Shown here piece by piece: positions 22,585 to 34,556 of a stretch of 64,000 bases of DNA. Within the stretch, counting starts at the first letter, position 1. Each line of letters begins with the position of its first letter. Source of the DNA: Sorghum bicolor (Eukaryota > Streptophyta > Magnoliopsida > Poales > Poaceae); assembly GCF_000003195.3 (NCBI RefSeq), contig NC_012877.2, forward strand, positions 10,852,625-10,916,624, in the 5' to 3' direction. Under the pieces are notes generated by a model, which did not search any database, was not told the origin of the DNA, and saw only the letters and a list, made by a program, of their open reading frames with translations. The position numbers and the translations under genes are program-made.

Positions 22585-23020
22585 TGTGGGGGTATAAACC
22601 CCTATACCCTTACGGCTAGACTTCGGCCAGGAGGTTTGGCCCATTACGAGACGAGTTCAAGGCTTGATCCGACAACCTGGAGTTTCGCGCAAGGAAACAA
22701 GATGTGGAGATCAAGCAGGATTCTAGTCGGTTAGAATAGGAATTGATATCGAATTATCCATGGCAATTGTAACCGACTAGGATTAGTTTCCAGATCTGTA
22801 ACCCTGCCCTCCAGACTATATAAGGAGGGGCATCTCTCAACACAAATCAATACAACCAGACGCAGGACGTAGGTATTACGCCAACTCGGTGGCCGAACCT
22901 GGATAAAAAGCTTGTCCGTGTCTTGCGTCACCATCGAGTTCGTAGTTTGCGCACCGTCTACCGATAAACTACTACCGTGGGTATACCCCAAGGTAGACTG
23001 CCGACCAGCTTTCGTCGACA
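22585..23020 (+). repeat. Tat element 5' LTR
   Basis: Runs TGTGGGGGTATAAACCCC to CGTCGACA. TATATAAG at 22817-22824 is the probable TATA box. A 24-bp segment present in the 3' LTR just after aaggaggggca is missing here. Confidence 0.93.
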
Positions 23021-23021
23021 G

Positions 23022-23040
23022 TGGCGCGCCACGTAGGGGG
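23022..23040 (+). other. Tat element primer-binding site
   Basis: TGGCGCGCCACGTAGGGGG begins one base after the LTR, the expected position; similar strings are used by RIRE2/Tat elements. I do not assign the tRNA. Confidence 0.6.
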
Positions 23041-23068
23041 TGTGCGTGCAACTTTTCCGGCGAACAAG

Positions 23069-26000
23069 ATGGTCACGATCCCAGCTTCCGCGACCGTGCC
23101 CGAAGGCCTCACGTTCACCGTCGGCCAGATCACGTGGACGACGTGCGGCGGCGGCCTCACGACCACGGTTTCGAAAGAGATCCAGATCCAATCTGAGATC
23201 ACGCCGTCTCCGACCACACGCGTGACGGCACCAAGCGCCCGACCACCGTTCCCACTCTACAAGGGAAAGAAGATCGACTGCTCGGACCTTCTCCAAGCGC
23301 TTGATCGCGCTGACTCCAAGCTACTCGAAGTTTCCCAACTAGTAGACGGAGTTCTGCGTCGGCCCGACCAAGCTGCTCCAGCGGATTTTTTCAAATCCCG
23401 CCGGCCAACTCGTGTTGCCACACACGAACGGCTGGGAACGTCTCTGACGATAACCTCAACACCCTCAGGACGATCCGTCGAGCTCAAGAAGGAAGATTAT
23501 CCTTGCGGCCTGAACAACTCGGCCTCTGTTTACTCACAACACACCCAATCCGTTTTCAGCAAGGCGGGTTGGTTGCCGACAAGGAACGATCGTCACTACG
23601 TCAACATGGTGACAATCCAAGAACTACGGGACGGCCAGGTTTCCAGCACCAACTCAAGCACCGGTTCCGTTCCCACCGAGGTTATAAACACCGAAGACGA
23701 GGACTATGACCTGGATTTTCCTTCACACCCTCCGGGTTTCGACCGATTCCCGATATTTCCCCCCCGGCGAGGGGATATTGTGTTCAATGTCAGCGCCGAC
23801 GAACCGGTCGTTGATGGAGAAACAGATGACCAGAGGCAACTCCGCGAATAGCGCAACGCCGATCGCGCCCGACGACGCGCAGACGAGCAACAACAAATGC
23901 CACCAAATAATCTCAATGATGCCTTTGACATGGTCGGGGACCAGCCAGTCTACAAAACGCCAAGCGCCAACGTGGCTGTCGCCATGGCTAACCTAGATCG
24001 GCTTCATGATACCCCCGAATGCCAGGGAGTTCGGACCAGCATCCGAGCACACCTGATCGCTGCAATGGGACAGACAGCCACTCTGCTCAAGAGAGTCCAG
24101 GACGTCTCTTATACGGGAGCCGCCTCTGACCAGACTAATCGTAGCCGGGCCTCACCGCCTCCCAGCAGGCGTCACCGCAGCCACTCCCCCGACAACCGTC
24201 GAGGGGTCTCACGGCGTGACGATGGTGGTCGGGACGCCGACGGTCGCCGCAAGCAGAACCACGTACGCGGCCAAGAAGTAAACCAGCACAGGGATCTCCG
24301 CCACGACATCCCTCCCAAAGATGCCCGGGACCGCATCAACAGGCGCGCCGCAGAGAGAGCAGTCCACGAAAACCTGCGCTGCATCGAGTACGATGCAACG
24401 CACGGTCCTCCGGGCCTAAGACAATTCTCCTCACACCTCCGCCAGGTCGTGTGGCCCCGCAATTTTAAGCTCGAAAAACTTAAAAAATACGACGGCAAGG
24501 AAAATCCAGAGAACTGGATCACCCTCTATGAAATCGCCGTCCGATCAGCGGCAGGGGATGAGCACGTCATGGCCAACTACTTCCCCGTAGTCCTCGACCA
24601 GGCTGGTCATCAGTGGCTTCTTGGCTTGCCCGAGGACTCCTTCGACTCTTGGGAAGAGCTACGTCAGGCTTTCATCGACAACTTCATCGCCACATGCGAG
24701 CAGCCCGGCAACAAGTATGACCTCGAAAGGATAAGGGACAGGAAGAACGAACCCCTGCGCGATTACATCCGACGATTCTCGGATATGCGCCTCAAAATCC
24801 CGAAGATTTCCCACGACGAGGCCATCTCAGCCTTCATCAAGGGCCTGCGTTTCCACGAAGCGCTGAGGAACAAGCTGCTGCGTAAACGTCCAACAACGGT
24901 AGCAGAGCTCCTCGCCACGGCCAAAAATTACGCCGATGCCGACGACGCAGAAAAACTAATCCGAGACGATGCGAGAGGTCCCGACCAGCCTTCCCGGTGA
25001 GATGATGGTCGTGGTCGCTACGACAGCAGAAGCCACCGCCGCTCCGACAACCGCGATCACCGAGAGGGTTGGGATCGGCGGCGCGACAACCGCGACGATT
25101 TCAGAGGAAAGCGCCCTCGCGACTACGATCACGAAGTAAACACGGTCAAGCGTCCCAACGGACGACGGGACTACCAAGAAGACTACAACAAAACGTTGAA
25201 GGGACCATGCCAACTGCACCCAAAGTCTAATCATACCATGGAAGAGTGCCGCGTCCTCAAAAGCATCTATACGCGGCGGGCCGCCCAAGACGACTCCGCC
25301 AAGAAAAACAACAAGCGAGACGGGCACGACCACGAAGATGAGGACGAGGACCAAGGTAGGGACCCCCGACACCAGTACGTCAGCCCCACCGACGTGGTCC
25401 ACTCCATTTTCGGGGGCAAGGTCTCCATTGAATCTAAGCGAGAAAGAAAGCTGTTAAAGAGAGCTTGCCTCAACATAGACAGCACGGACGGGCTGATCGC
25501 AGACCCAAAATTCCCCCCGTGGTCCCACAGGGAGATCTCGTTCAGCAGGAAGGACCAGTGGGCCGCTATCCCAGAGCTGGGTCGTTTCCCCTTGATTCTG
25601 GACCCTTGCATCAACAGCATCAGATTCGAGCGCGTGCTCGTGGACGGGGGAAGCTCCATTGACATCCTCTTTCGCAACAGCCTGCCCGCCCTCAAGATAT
25701 CTCCTGCACAACTAAAACCTTACGACGCCCAATTCTGGGGGGTTTTGCCAGGTCAAAGTTCAGTGCCTCTCGGACAGATAACATTGCCTGTCCAATTCGG
25801 CACACCCGACCACTTCCGGACGGAGTTCATCAACTTCGTGGTCGCAGATTTCGACGGGACCTATCACGCTATACTGGGCCGACCATCGCTGACAAAGTTC
25901 ATGGCAGTCCCGCACTACTCATACCTGGTCCTTAAGATGCCTACGGAGAAGGGTGTCCTAACCGTCAGAGGCAATGTTTACACTGCGTATACCTGCGAAG

Positions 26001-29000
26001 AGGAGAGCTTCAAGATCACCGAAGCAATCGACCTCTCAACCCGCATGGCAGAAACAGCAACTCAAGCCGCGCAGCTGCTTCCCGACCAGCTCCGATTACC
26101 TGAGCAGGAGACAGCCAAAAAGAACTCAAAATCCAAGGAGCACAAGGAAGTTCAGCTGGTCGACGGAAGCCCCGAGAAGACGGCCCTCATCGGGGCCAAC
26201 CTGGACCCAAAATAGGAAGACGCGCTCGTCAGGTTTCTAAGGGACAACGTAAGCGTTTTCGCATGGAAACCCGCAGACATGCCTGGCGTCCCACGAAACC
26301 TGATCGAGCACTCCTTAAATGTCTCGAAGACCGCAAGACCAATCAAGCAAAAGCTGCGACGGTTCGCTCGCGACAAAAAGGAGGCTATTAGGACAGAAAT
26401 CACACGGCTTCTAGCAGCCGGATTCATAAAAGAAGTGTATCACCCTGATTGGCTCGCCAATCTGGTTCTTGTACGCAAAAAGAATAATGAATGGAGAATG
26501 TGCGTTGATTACACTGATCTCAATAAACACTGTCCTAAAGATCCTTTTGGTCTCCCTCGCATCGACGAGGTGGTCGACTCAACGGCCGGATGCGAACTCC
26601 TCTCCTTTCTAGACTGCTACTCTGGTTATCACCAGATTTCGTTAAAGGAAGAAGATCATATCAAAACATCCTTTATCACACCTTTCGGCGCATACTGCTA
26701 CACGACCATGTCTTTCGGACTCAAAAACGCCGGAGCCACTTATCAAAGGGCCATCCAGCAATGCCTCCACGACGAGATTCGCGGTGACCTCGTCGAGGCC
26801 TATGTGGACGACGTGGTCGTAAAAACAAGGGACGCGAGCACCCTAATCGACAACTTAGACCGAACCTTCAAGGCACTCAATAGGTACAAGTGGAAGCTCA
26901 ACCCCAAGAAATGCATTTTCGGCGTTCCTTCCGGTCTACTGCTCGGCAACGTTGTCAGTCGCGACGACATACGACCAAACCCTTCAAAAGTCAAAGCCGT
27001 ACTCGACATGCGACCACCGAAGAACGTCAAGGATATTCAGAAGCTAACCGGATGTATGGCCGCCCTCAGTCGTTTCATCTCAAGGCTGGGAGAAAAAGGC
27101 CTCCCTTTCTTCAAACTATTGAAAGCGTCAGAAAAATTTTCTTGGACAGAGGAAGCCGACGCTGCGTTCACTCAGCTTAAGACCTTCCTCACTTCACCAC
27201 CTGTCCTCACAGCGCCTCAGCCCAACGAAGACCTACTTCTTTACATTGCTGCAACCGACAGGGTTGTTTCCACGGCAATAGTGGTCAATTGAGATGAACC
27301 AGGTCATGCCTACAAGGTCCAGAGACCCGTTTACTTCATAAGTGAAGTCTTAAACGAGTCCAAGGCCAGGTATCCACAAATACAGAAGCTTATATACGCC
27401 ATTCTGATAACGTCAAGAAAGCTGAAGCACTACTTCGACGGCCATCGAGTCCTGGTGACAACCAGTTTCCCTCTCGGGGACATCCTGCGCAATAAAGACG
27501 CCAATGGCAGAATCGTGAAATGGGCAATGGAATTATGTCCATTTTCCCTGGAGTTCCAGAGTCGCACCACTGTCAAGTCTCAGGCCCTGGTCGATTTCAT
27601 TGCTGAATGGACGGATCTCAACGAGCCTTCCGTTCCCGATGTCTCAGACCACTGGTCAATGTTCTTTGACGGGTCCTTGAACATCAACGGTGCCGGCGCT
27701 GGGATACTGTTCGTATCACCCAACAAGGACAAACTGCGTTACGTCCTTCGGATCCTTTTTCCGGCGTCAAACAACGTCGTCGAATACGAAGCATGCTTGC
27801 ATGGCATACGACTAGCCGTTGAACTGGGAGTCAAGCGCCTCTATGTCTATGGCGACTCCGCTTTGGTCATCAACCAGCTCAACAAGGAGTGGGACGCAAC
27901 CCACGAGAAGATGGATCTCTACTGCAAAGAAATTCGCAAATGGGAAACCAACTTCTACGGCATAGAGTACATCCACGTGGTCCGGGATAAGAACCAAGCA
28001 GCAGATGCGTTGTCGAAGTTAGGCTCATCTCGGGCCCAGATCCCGCGGGGTATCTTCGTCCAGGACATCCACGAGCCGAGCGTAGGCTCCTCCCTGGTCG
28101 ACAAGCAACCCACCGATGCAATGCTCATAGACGACGCCACTCCGACAACCGGTGGGCGTGACTGGCGTACCCCGTTCATCAAATACATATCGGACGGGAC
28201 AGGCCTTCAGGACAAAACAGAGAACGAGCGCCTCATTCGACGATCAAAGAACTACATCCTGGTCGACGGCAAACTCATGCGGAAAAACGCAAGCTCCGAA
28301 GTGCTGCTCAAGTGCATACCCCAAGATGATGGTATCAAGCTCTTAGAGGATATACATGCTGGATCCTGCGGCAATCACGCCGCATCCAGAACGCTGGTCG
28401 GAAAGGCTTTCCGAGCAGGTTTTTATTGGCCAACCGCGGTCGGCGACGCAGAAAAACTGGTTCGACATTGCGAAGGATGTCAGTTTTTCGCTAAGAGGAC
28501 CCACGTACCTGACCACGAAATTCAAACCATCCCGTCGTCTTGGCCCTTTGCTTGCTGGGGGCTCGACATGATCGGGCCATTTAAACCAGCCCCGGGCAAT
28601 TTCAAGTTTGTTTTCGTGTTAATCGACAAGTTCTCCAAGTGGATTGAATACATGCCTCTGGTCAAGGCAACCTCCGAGAAGGCTGTGGAGTTCCTCAATC
28701 AAATCATACACAGATTCGGCATCCCGAACAGCATAATCACCGACCTGGGCACTCAGTTTACTGGCACCACTTTTTGGGACTTCTGCGATGACAGAGGCAT
28801 AGTCATAAAATACGTGTCAGTGGCACATCCACGTGCCAACGGTCAAGTTGAACGTGCTAACGGAATGATCGTTGACGCCCTAAAGAAAAGGTTGTACACC
28901 GAAAACGACAGAGCACCCGGTCGATGGATGAAAGAATTGCCGGCAGTGGTCTGGGGCCTCCGAACTCAGACCAGTCGAAACACAGGGGTGTCTCCCTACT

Positions 29001-29401
29001 TCATGGTGTACGGTGCAGAGGCGGTCCTGCCGTCTGACATACACTTCGGATCTCCTAGAATCGAACACTTTGACCAGGCGACCGCTGACAACGCCAGAGA
29101 ACTCGAAATCAATTGCATGGAGGAAAAGCGTTTAGACTCTTGTCTCCGAACAGCAAAATATCTCGCGGCAGTCAGGCGATACTACAACAGGAACGTCAAG
29201 GACCGTTCCTTCGTGGTCGGCGATCTGGTACTTCGATGGAAAACAAGCCAGGAGGGAATGCACAAGCTATCCACTCCCTGGGAAGGACCTTTCGTGGTGA
29301 CCGAGGTCACACGACCTACGTCCTACAGATTGGCATACCCAGACGGAACACGAGTGCCTAACTCTTGGCACATAGACAAACTGCGACGTTTCTATCCATA
29401 A
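23069..29401 (+). pseudogene. Tat Gag-Pol polyprotein gene with four in-frame stops
   Basis: One frame runs from ATG 23069 to TAA 29401, about 2,110 codons, with no frameshift but four stops: TAG 23849-23851, TGA 24998-25000, TAG 26213-26215, TGA 27290-27292. Gag capsid lies at about 24450-24990 (WITLYEIAVRSAAGDE, FIDNFIATCEQP). The protease (VLVDGGSSIDILF near 25650) ends around 26000. RT spans about 26400-27000 with YVDDVVVK at 26801. RNase H is at about 27650-28020 ([23 protein letters not shown]). Integrase has an HHCC finger near 28350-28480 ([15 protein letters not shown]) and the core [23 protein letters not shown], with conserved residues up to the end ([11 protein letters not shown]). 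The stops replace codons that relatives read as Gln or Arg, as C-to-T changes would. Confidence 0.92.
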
Positions 29402-29678
29402 AGTTTTAATAACTTTCCTTTGTAAGTATCTTATAATTGTTAATAATGAAATCTTCTATTTTTTGCCTATACCTTGTCGCATACAGCACTCGGCAAAACG
29501 CCTGCAATGGATGCTCTTAACGACTACCAAGACGAATACGGTGACACGTCACTCAGATATTCTTACAGCGCTCAAAACAACAGTCATGACAAAAAGCAAA
29601 CTTTATTACAAACTTTACATACAAAGTTTACAATAAATACCCTGACGGGCAGACACTAGTCTATTCCTATAGACTACT
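29402..29678. other. Tat intergenic stretch between convergent genes
   Basis: Non-coding. It contains the 3' flank of gag-pol and, on the minus strand, AATAAA (plus 29602-29607), about 72 nt beyond the antisense stop codon, a plausible poly(A) signal for that gene. Confidence 0.6.
29602..29607 (-). terminator. Candidate poly(A) signal of the Tat antisense gene
   Basis: AATAAA on the minus strand in an AT-rich context, about 72 nt after the stop at 29679. Plant signals are degenerate, so this is suggestive only. Confidence 0.4.
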
Positions 29679-32600
29679 CTACTGGCCTAGCTGCTCGGGC
29701 TGATCACCCGCCTGGCCCTGCTGCCCGGACGAAGGGGTCGGGGCCACCGGCGCCTGGCTGGTCGAGACCGCAGGCGTCGACCGCCCATCTCCTGCAACGG
29801 ACGCACCCGACAACTCCCTGGCCGACTTATCTGAACTCGGCTGGTCTGGGGGAGTGGCCGTTCCGCACAGATTGATGTCGCCGATCACTGTCGACGACAA
29901 GTCCAGCAGACTACCCCGAAGCTCGTCCGCTTCCTGTGGGCCGACCTCCTTCGGGTACCCCTTCTCCAGCCTGCTCAAGTCGACCAGGGGGTAGTGGGCG
30001 CGCACCATGCTGAGGACGTGCGCGCCGGCAAACTCCCCGGCGTCCTTCACGAACTGCTGGAGCCAGTCCCACGCCCGTTGCGCCTTCTCGACCGGGGTCA
30101 ACTGCGGCGCGCGGGGCTGGCTCTCCGGGAGCTCGGGACTGATCAGGTCTAGGACCGGGGACACTCCTTTCCAGATCCTGCAACAGTTGACCTTCCAGGA
30201 GTCCCGGTCCTTGATCAGATCATCCAGGTGCTTCTTGGCGTTCACCTTGAGCACTGCAAACGAAACAAAGCGTTACTTTCGGCATACCAAACAAACAAAG
30301 GGGCGACAAGCAGCAGCTAACAAGGCGGCACCCATTACCAGGTAATTCCCGGTCCTTTCGACCCAATTCCTCTCCCGCTCGCCGCCCGGACTCCAGCGCA
30401 CCGGCGAGCTGTTGACTGAGCTGCTCCTTCTCTTGTCGGAGGCGCGCCACCTCCTCCTCCAAGTCTGCGTGAATCATAAACTGGTCAGTAAAGCAAACTA
30501 CACAAGTACGCAAAGCTGCTCGGAGCGTGTGACTAACCTTCTCGCTGCCGGAACTGGTCGGCCAAGCGACGAGTGAGGTCGAGACGACGCTCCTCTTGGG
30601 CACTCATCTCGGCCACCTTCTCCCCGATTTCCGACCGCAGCCGGTCTACCTCCGCGGCAAGGGCCTTGTTCTCGGCCACGACGCCTTCTATCTGGTCAAA
30701 GCACCGTTTCCGGTACTTTGCCGTTTTCATCGCACCCTACAAAGCGAGCATATAACGACCATGCAAGACAAGGCATAGAATGTACAGCAGTACAAAAAAT
30801 CGCTTACCTTGACTTCGTCGACGAGGCGCTTGGCCGCGCGCTCCACCCTGGCGGCCTCCTCGGTCTCGGCGAGCTCCTCATGCCCGATAAAGTGATCCCC
30901 GCGTTGGCGCCACACATACACGTGTTGGCGGCCATCACGGGGACGACCCTCAATCTCCTCCACCTCGTCATCGGAGGCCGCCCGGGTTTCCTCCTGCGCT
31001 GCGTCACCCCCGGTGGTGGTCCCAGGCATTACTGGCCCTCGGACTAGACCTGGGGAGCCTGCAGCCGAAGAGGTTCCTGCTCGGGGCGGCGTGGGGACTT
31101 CACTCCCCCCGGCAGGAGGGGGGGTCGGGGATCTTTCCTCCTCTTCTGTGGAGCCAGCTGGGGGAGCCTCTTCACCCCTGGTCGGGCTGCCTGTCATAGT
31201 CGGTGCCGCGGTCGGGAGCCCCTCGGTGCTCCCAGGTGCGGCTGCAGCTGTAGGCTGCTCTGTGGTCTGGGGGGCCGTATCTTCAGCAGCGCGGACAGGC
31301 TCGCCCGTCCCCTGGCTGGCAGCCTGGCCGGGGTCGACATCCGACGCCGCACTACAGGAGCAAAAGTATAATTTAAAAAAAAAAGCAAAGAGGAGTCCAA
31401 AATACGTAAGTCGAACACTTACAGGTCTGATCGACGGTGGGTCGCGGTGAACCTCCTCCTCGCCCGGCCGCTCGGCACCTGCGCCCCCATCTCGACAGCT
31501 TGCGGTGCAGGGGGGTCGCTGGCCACTCGATCAGCAGCGGCCGGCGCATTATCTGGGCGGCTCCGAGGCCGTCGGACTAACGACGGCGCAGCCTCCTCGT
31601 CGTCATCGTCGTCGTCAACGATCCGCACGAGCCGACGACGCTTCGGCACTCGGCTGCTCTCCGCTGGTAGATCTGCCGGCAACATCGGTATCGGCAAGGG
31701 ATCTGCCGGCAATGGCCTTTTCCCCGCTACCCTCTCCTCGGTGGTCGGGACGGGGCGGGCTTGTTCCTCCTCGCTGCTGGTGTAACGAGTACACCTAGCA
31801 GCATTGCCTTCTGGCAAGTCTTCTCCCGCAGGATTCTCCATCCCCGGTGCCAGTGATACATACACTGTGCACCGGTCGACATCGCCGATCTGCAAAAGTA
31901 ACAAAGATGAGTCAGCTACAGACGATATACGAATGCTAAAACAAAATACTCTGCAACATACCTTTGGTGCTGGTCTGCCTAATTTGAAGGCTTGCACCCG
32001 ATCACTGCCGCGGATGAAGCCTCCGTCCGCAAAGTTGAACAGCTCGTTCAACAGCCGTTGTACCTCCGCCTTCTCCAAGATCTCCGGTCGCATCCTGGTC
32101 GGGTCCGCGCTTCCGGAATACTCGTACGCCGAGTGCACCCTCTTCTGGCAGGGCATCACCCGACGACAAATGAAGTTGCCGACCACGCCAAGTCCATCCA
32201 GGCGCGACCAGTCGATCAGCTTCATCAGATCCGCCACTTGACCGTCGAACTCCGGGCGGTCGGTCCAGCTTACCCTCTTCTCGGGAATGTACCCCACGTC
32301 GCAGAACGTGGAGCTGCCCGGTTCCTCCCTGACGTAGAACCACTTCCTATACCACTCGGTCAAGGAAGTGTTCCATGGACAGTGCAGGTAGTGATTCTTC
32401 ATTCCGTCACGAAGGTTGAGGTACACTCCACCTGCAACCTTGGAGCCTCCAACTGCTCCCTTCTTCCTCAAGCAGAAAAGGTAACGAAAAAGATCGAAGT
32501 GCGGCTCTATGCCAACATAGGCCTCGCACAGATGAATAAACGTGGAAATAAGGAGAATTGAGTTTGGGTGCAGATTGCAAATCCCGATCTCATAATACAG

Positions 32601-32849
32601 AAGAAGACCTTGGAGAAAAGGATGAACCGGAACCCCAAAGCCCCTCTTAACGAAATCTTCAAACACGACGATCTCACCGGCACGAGGGTCGGGGAAGCTT
32701 TCTCCTTCCGGTGCTCTCCAGCCGCCGAGCTCCGAGCTGTGCAGGAGTCCCATGTCGACGAGGTCACCGAGGGATTTGGTGGTGCTGCGGGACTTCTTCC
32801 ACTCCTTGGCCATCAGTTCAGCCATCTTCTTGGCGTTGCTCTTCGCCAT
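29679..32849 (-). CDS. Antisense six-exon gene of the Tat element (gypsy-type transposon domain)
   Basis: Minus-strand exons: 31962-32849, 31423-31889, 30808-31351, 30538-30736, 30339-30464, 29679-30253. All five introns are GT-AG (69-93 nt, except 31352-31422 at 71), and phases add up exactly to 2,799 nt or 932 residues. Start is MAKSNAKKMAEL. Exon 1 contains the putative gypsy-type transposon domain (Transposase_28; FVKRGFGVPVHPFLQGLL, FDLFRYLFCLRKK). Exons 2-3 are Ser/Pro/acid-rich with a basic KRRR patch, possibly a nuclear signal; exons 4-5 look like a coiled coil (EEEVARLRQEKEQL); exon 6 ends in a Gln/Pro-rich tail. Antisense genes at this place are known in the Tat lineage, but their function is not. 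The gene is open throughout, although the sense gag-pol has four stops. Confidence 0.8.
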
Positions 32850-32958
32850 TGGAGGAGAGAAGTGGATTTGGGTTACGAAGATGCAGGTGATTGAAGGAGG
32901 CGAAAATGGAAGGCTTGAGGGCAATGGCAGGGTAAGGAGCACAGGCGGAACTGTCAGG

Positions 32959-32966
32959 CTTTTATA
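32959..32966 (-). promoter_or_regulatory. TATA box of the Tat antisense gene
   Basis: TATAAAAG on the minus strand, about 110 nt before the antisense ATG at 32849, leaving a short 5' UTR of about 80 nt if transcription starts 30 nt downstream. Confidence 0.6.
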
Positions 32967-33256
32967 ACCCGCAATTCCACCTCTCCCACTTCCCGTATTC
33001 TCGGGAAGTGGGCGGGCCATGCGGCGGATGCGGCGTTTCGGTTTATAATGATTATAGACAATTAATGCGGCGGAGTTTTCGTACCAATTGATGGTTCCCT
33101 TTTTCTCAAACCATGCAAAGGGCGGCTGTACAGTTGCCAGGCGCAACTTTTCATGCGTCCACCTGACAACCCATCAGGAGGTCTCGTCATGTCAACTTTA
33201 ACTGAAAAGATCGTTTTAATAAAAAGAAGACAAATATGCCAGAGAGTCAACAGTCC
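32967..33256. other. Non-coding stretch between antisense gene and 3' repeats
   Basis: Contains the likely upstream region of the antisense promoter. An in-frame extension upstream of MAKSNAKK exists on the minus strand but crosses the TATA box, so I do not include it in the gene. Confidence 0.5.
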
Positions 33257-33510
33257 GGGGACTGCATCGACCACCGAGCACTCGACGCTCGGGGACTGGT
33301 CGCCCAGTCTATCAGCTCGGAACTTCAAGGACTGCACCGACCACCGAGCACTCGACGCTCGGGGACTGGTCGCCCAGTCTATCAGCTCGGAACTTCAAGG
33401 ACTGCACCGACCACCGAGCACTCGACGCTCGGGGACTGGTCGCCCAGTCTATCAGCTCGGAACTTCAAAGATTGCACCGACCACCGAGAACTCGATGCTC
33501 GGGGACTGGT
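33257..33510 (+). repeat. 70-bp tandem repeat in the Tat 3' region
   Basis: The ggggactggt string recurs at 33291, 33361, 33431 and 33501, an exact 70-bp period with three near-identical units and a decaying fourth. Each unit carries CTCGGGGACT, the motif that also abuts the 3' LTR. Confidence 0.85.
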
Positions 33511-34096
33511 CGTACAATATAGCAACGCAGAATTCTAAGGAGCGCACTTGGTGCTTGGGGACTGGTCGTCATACTATTATACACCCGGGGACTGGTCGAT
33601 CAGTCTATTCAATTGCAGACGGACTGGTAAATTCAATTTTTTAGACCTTGCTACAAGGCTCATACTTCGCCTTCCAGCAAGCTCGGGGACTACATCGGTA
33701 CGATGCATCTGGCGATGCATCTCAGTTACAGAATTTCTTTGAGGACTTTTATTTTGACCCTGGCACCACGTGCCTACGTCACCTACTACCAGGCTCGGGG
33801 ACTAAGTGGGCACACTTCACCTTGCGGTGAATATGCTTGCTTTTTTGATGTTTATGCCTTTCAAAAAAGTAAAGTGGGCACACTTCACCAGGAAAGAAAT
33901 CTTTTTAGAGCACCACGCATTCTTCGAACAACTCGCTTCTTCGATGTCAATATTGATCAACTGTCTTTTGGGTTGGTCAAAGAACCATTGCAACTATTTG
34001 GGCGACTTTCCCACTTATTGAAGACGTCAAGTCTCGCTGATCGAAGAAGCTCAAGACGGCGTGTTACATCACAATGCATGGTGCTCGGGGACTAGC
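33511..34096 (+). other. Tat 3' non-coding region with dispersed PPT-like motifs
   Basis: CTCGGGGACT or one-base variants continue near 33554, 33585, 33681, 33793 and finally 34084-34093, just before TGTGGGGG. The last is the likely polypurine tract. No gene is seen; the short ORFs are not supported. Confidence 0.65.
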
Positions 34097-34556
34097 TGTG
34101 GGGGTATAAACCCCTATACCCTTACGGCTAGACTTCGGCCAGGAGGTTTGGCCCATTACGAGATGAGTTCAAGGCTTGATCCGACAACCTGGAGTTTCGC
34201 GCAAGGAAACAAGATGTGGAGATCAAGCAGGATTCTAGTCGGTTAGAATAGGAATTGATATCGAATTATCCATGGCAATTGTAACCGACTAGGATTAGTT
34301 TCCAGATCTGTAACCCTGCCCTCCAGACTATATAAGGAGGGGCAAGGGACCCCCCTAGGACATCATATTCTCTCAACACAAATCAATGCAACCAGACGCA
34401 GGACGTAGGTATTACGCCAACTCGGCGGCCGAACCTGGATAAAAAGCTTGTCCGTGTCTTGCGTCACCATCGAGTTCGTAGTTTGCGCACCGTCTACCGA
34501 TAAACTACTACCGTGGGTATACCCCAAGGTAGACTGCCGACCAGCTTTCGTCGACA
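34097..34556 (+). repeat. Tat element 3' LTR
   Basis: It is 460 bp, collinear with 22585-23020 plus 24 bp (aagggacccccctaggac region) that is lost from the 5' copy. Confidence 0.93.

Larger units (their letters stand above)
22585..34556 (+). mobile_element. Tat-lineage Ty3/gypsy retrotransposon with antisense gene
   Basis: The innermost element. LTRs are 22585-23020 (436 bp) and 34097-34556 (460 bp) with a perfect GCAGG duplication (22580-22584, 34557-34561). Gag-pol is sense, in the order Gag-protease-RT-RNase H-integrase; downstream of integrase an antisense multi-exon gene fills 29679-32849. The 12-kb length, short LTRs, VDGGSS-type protease and extra post-integrase ORF place it in the Tat group (RIRE2/Grande/Retand-like). 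The LTRs differ at about three sites plus a 24-bp deletion in the 5' copy. Four stops in gag-pol make this copy non-autonomous. Confidence 0.93.

Noticed and set aside
32850..33146. Extending the antisense gene upstream to 33146
   Set aside because: The extra frame crosses the TATA box, has no conserved motif and lacks the typical start context.
33257..33510. Regular 70-bp repeats resembling a CRISPR array
   Set aside because: Units are contiguous tandem copies without variable spacers, in a plant retrotransposon 3' region.
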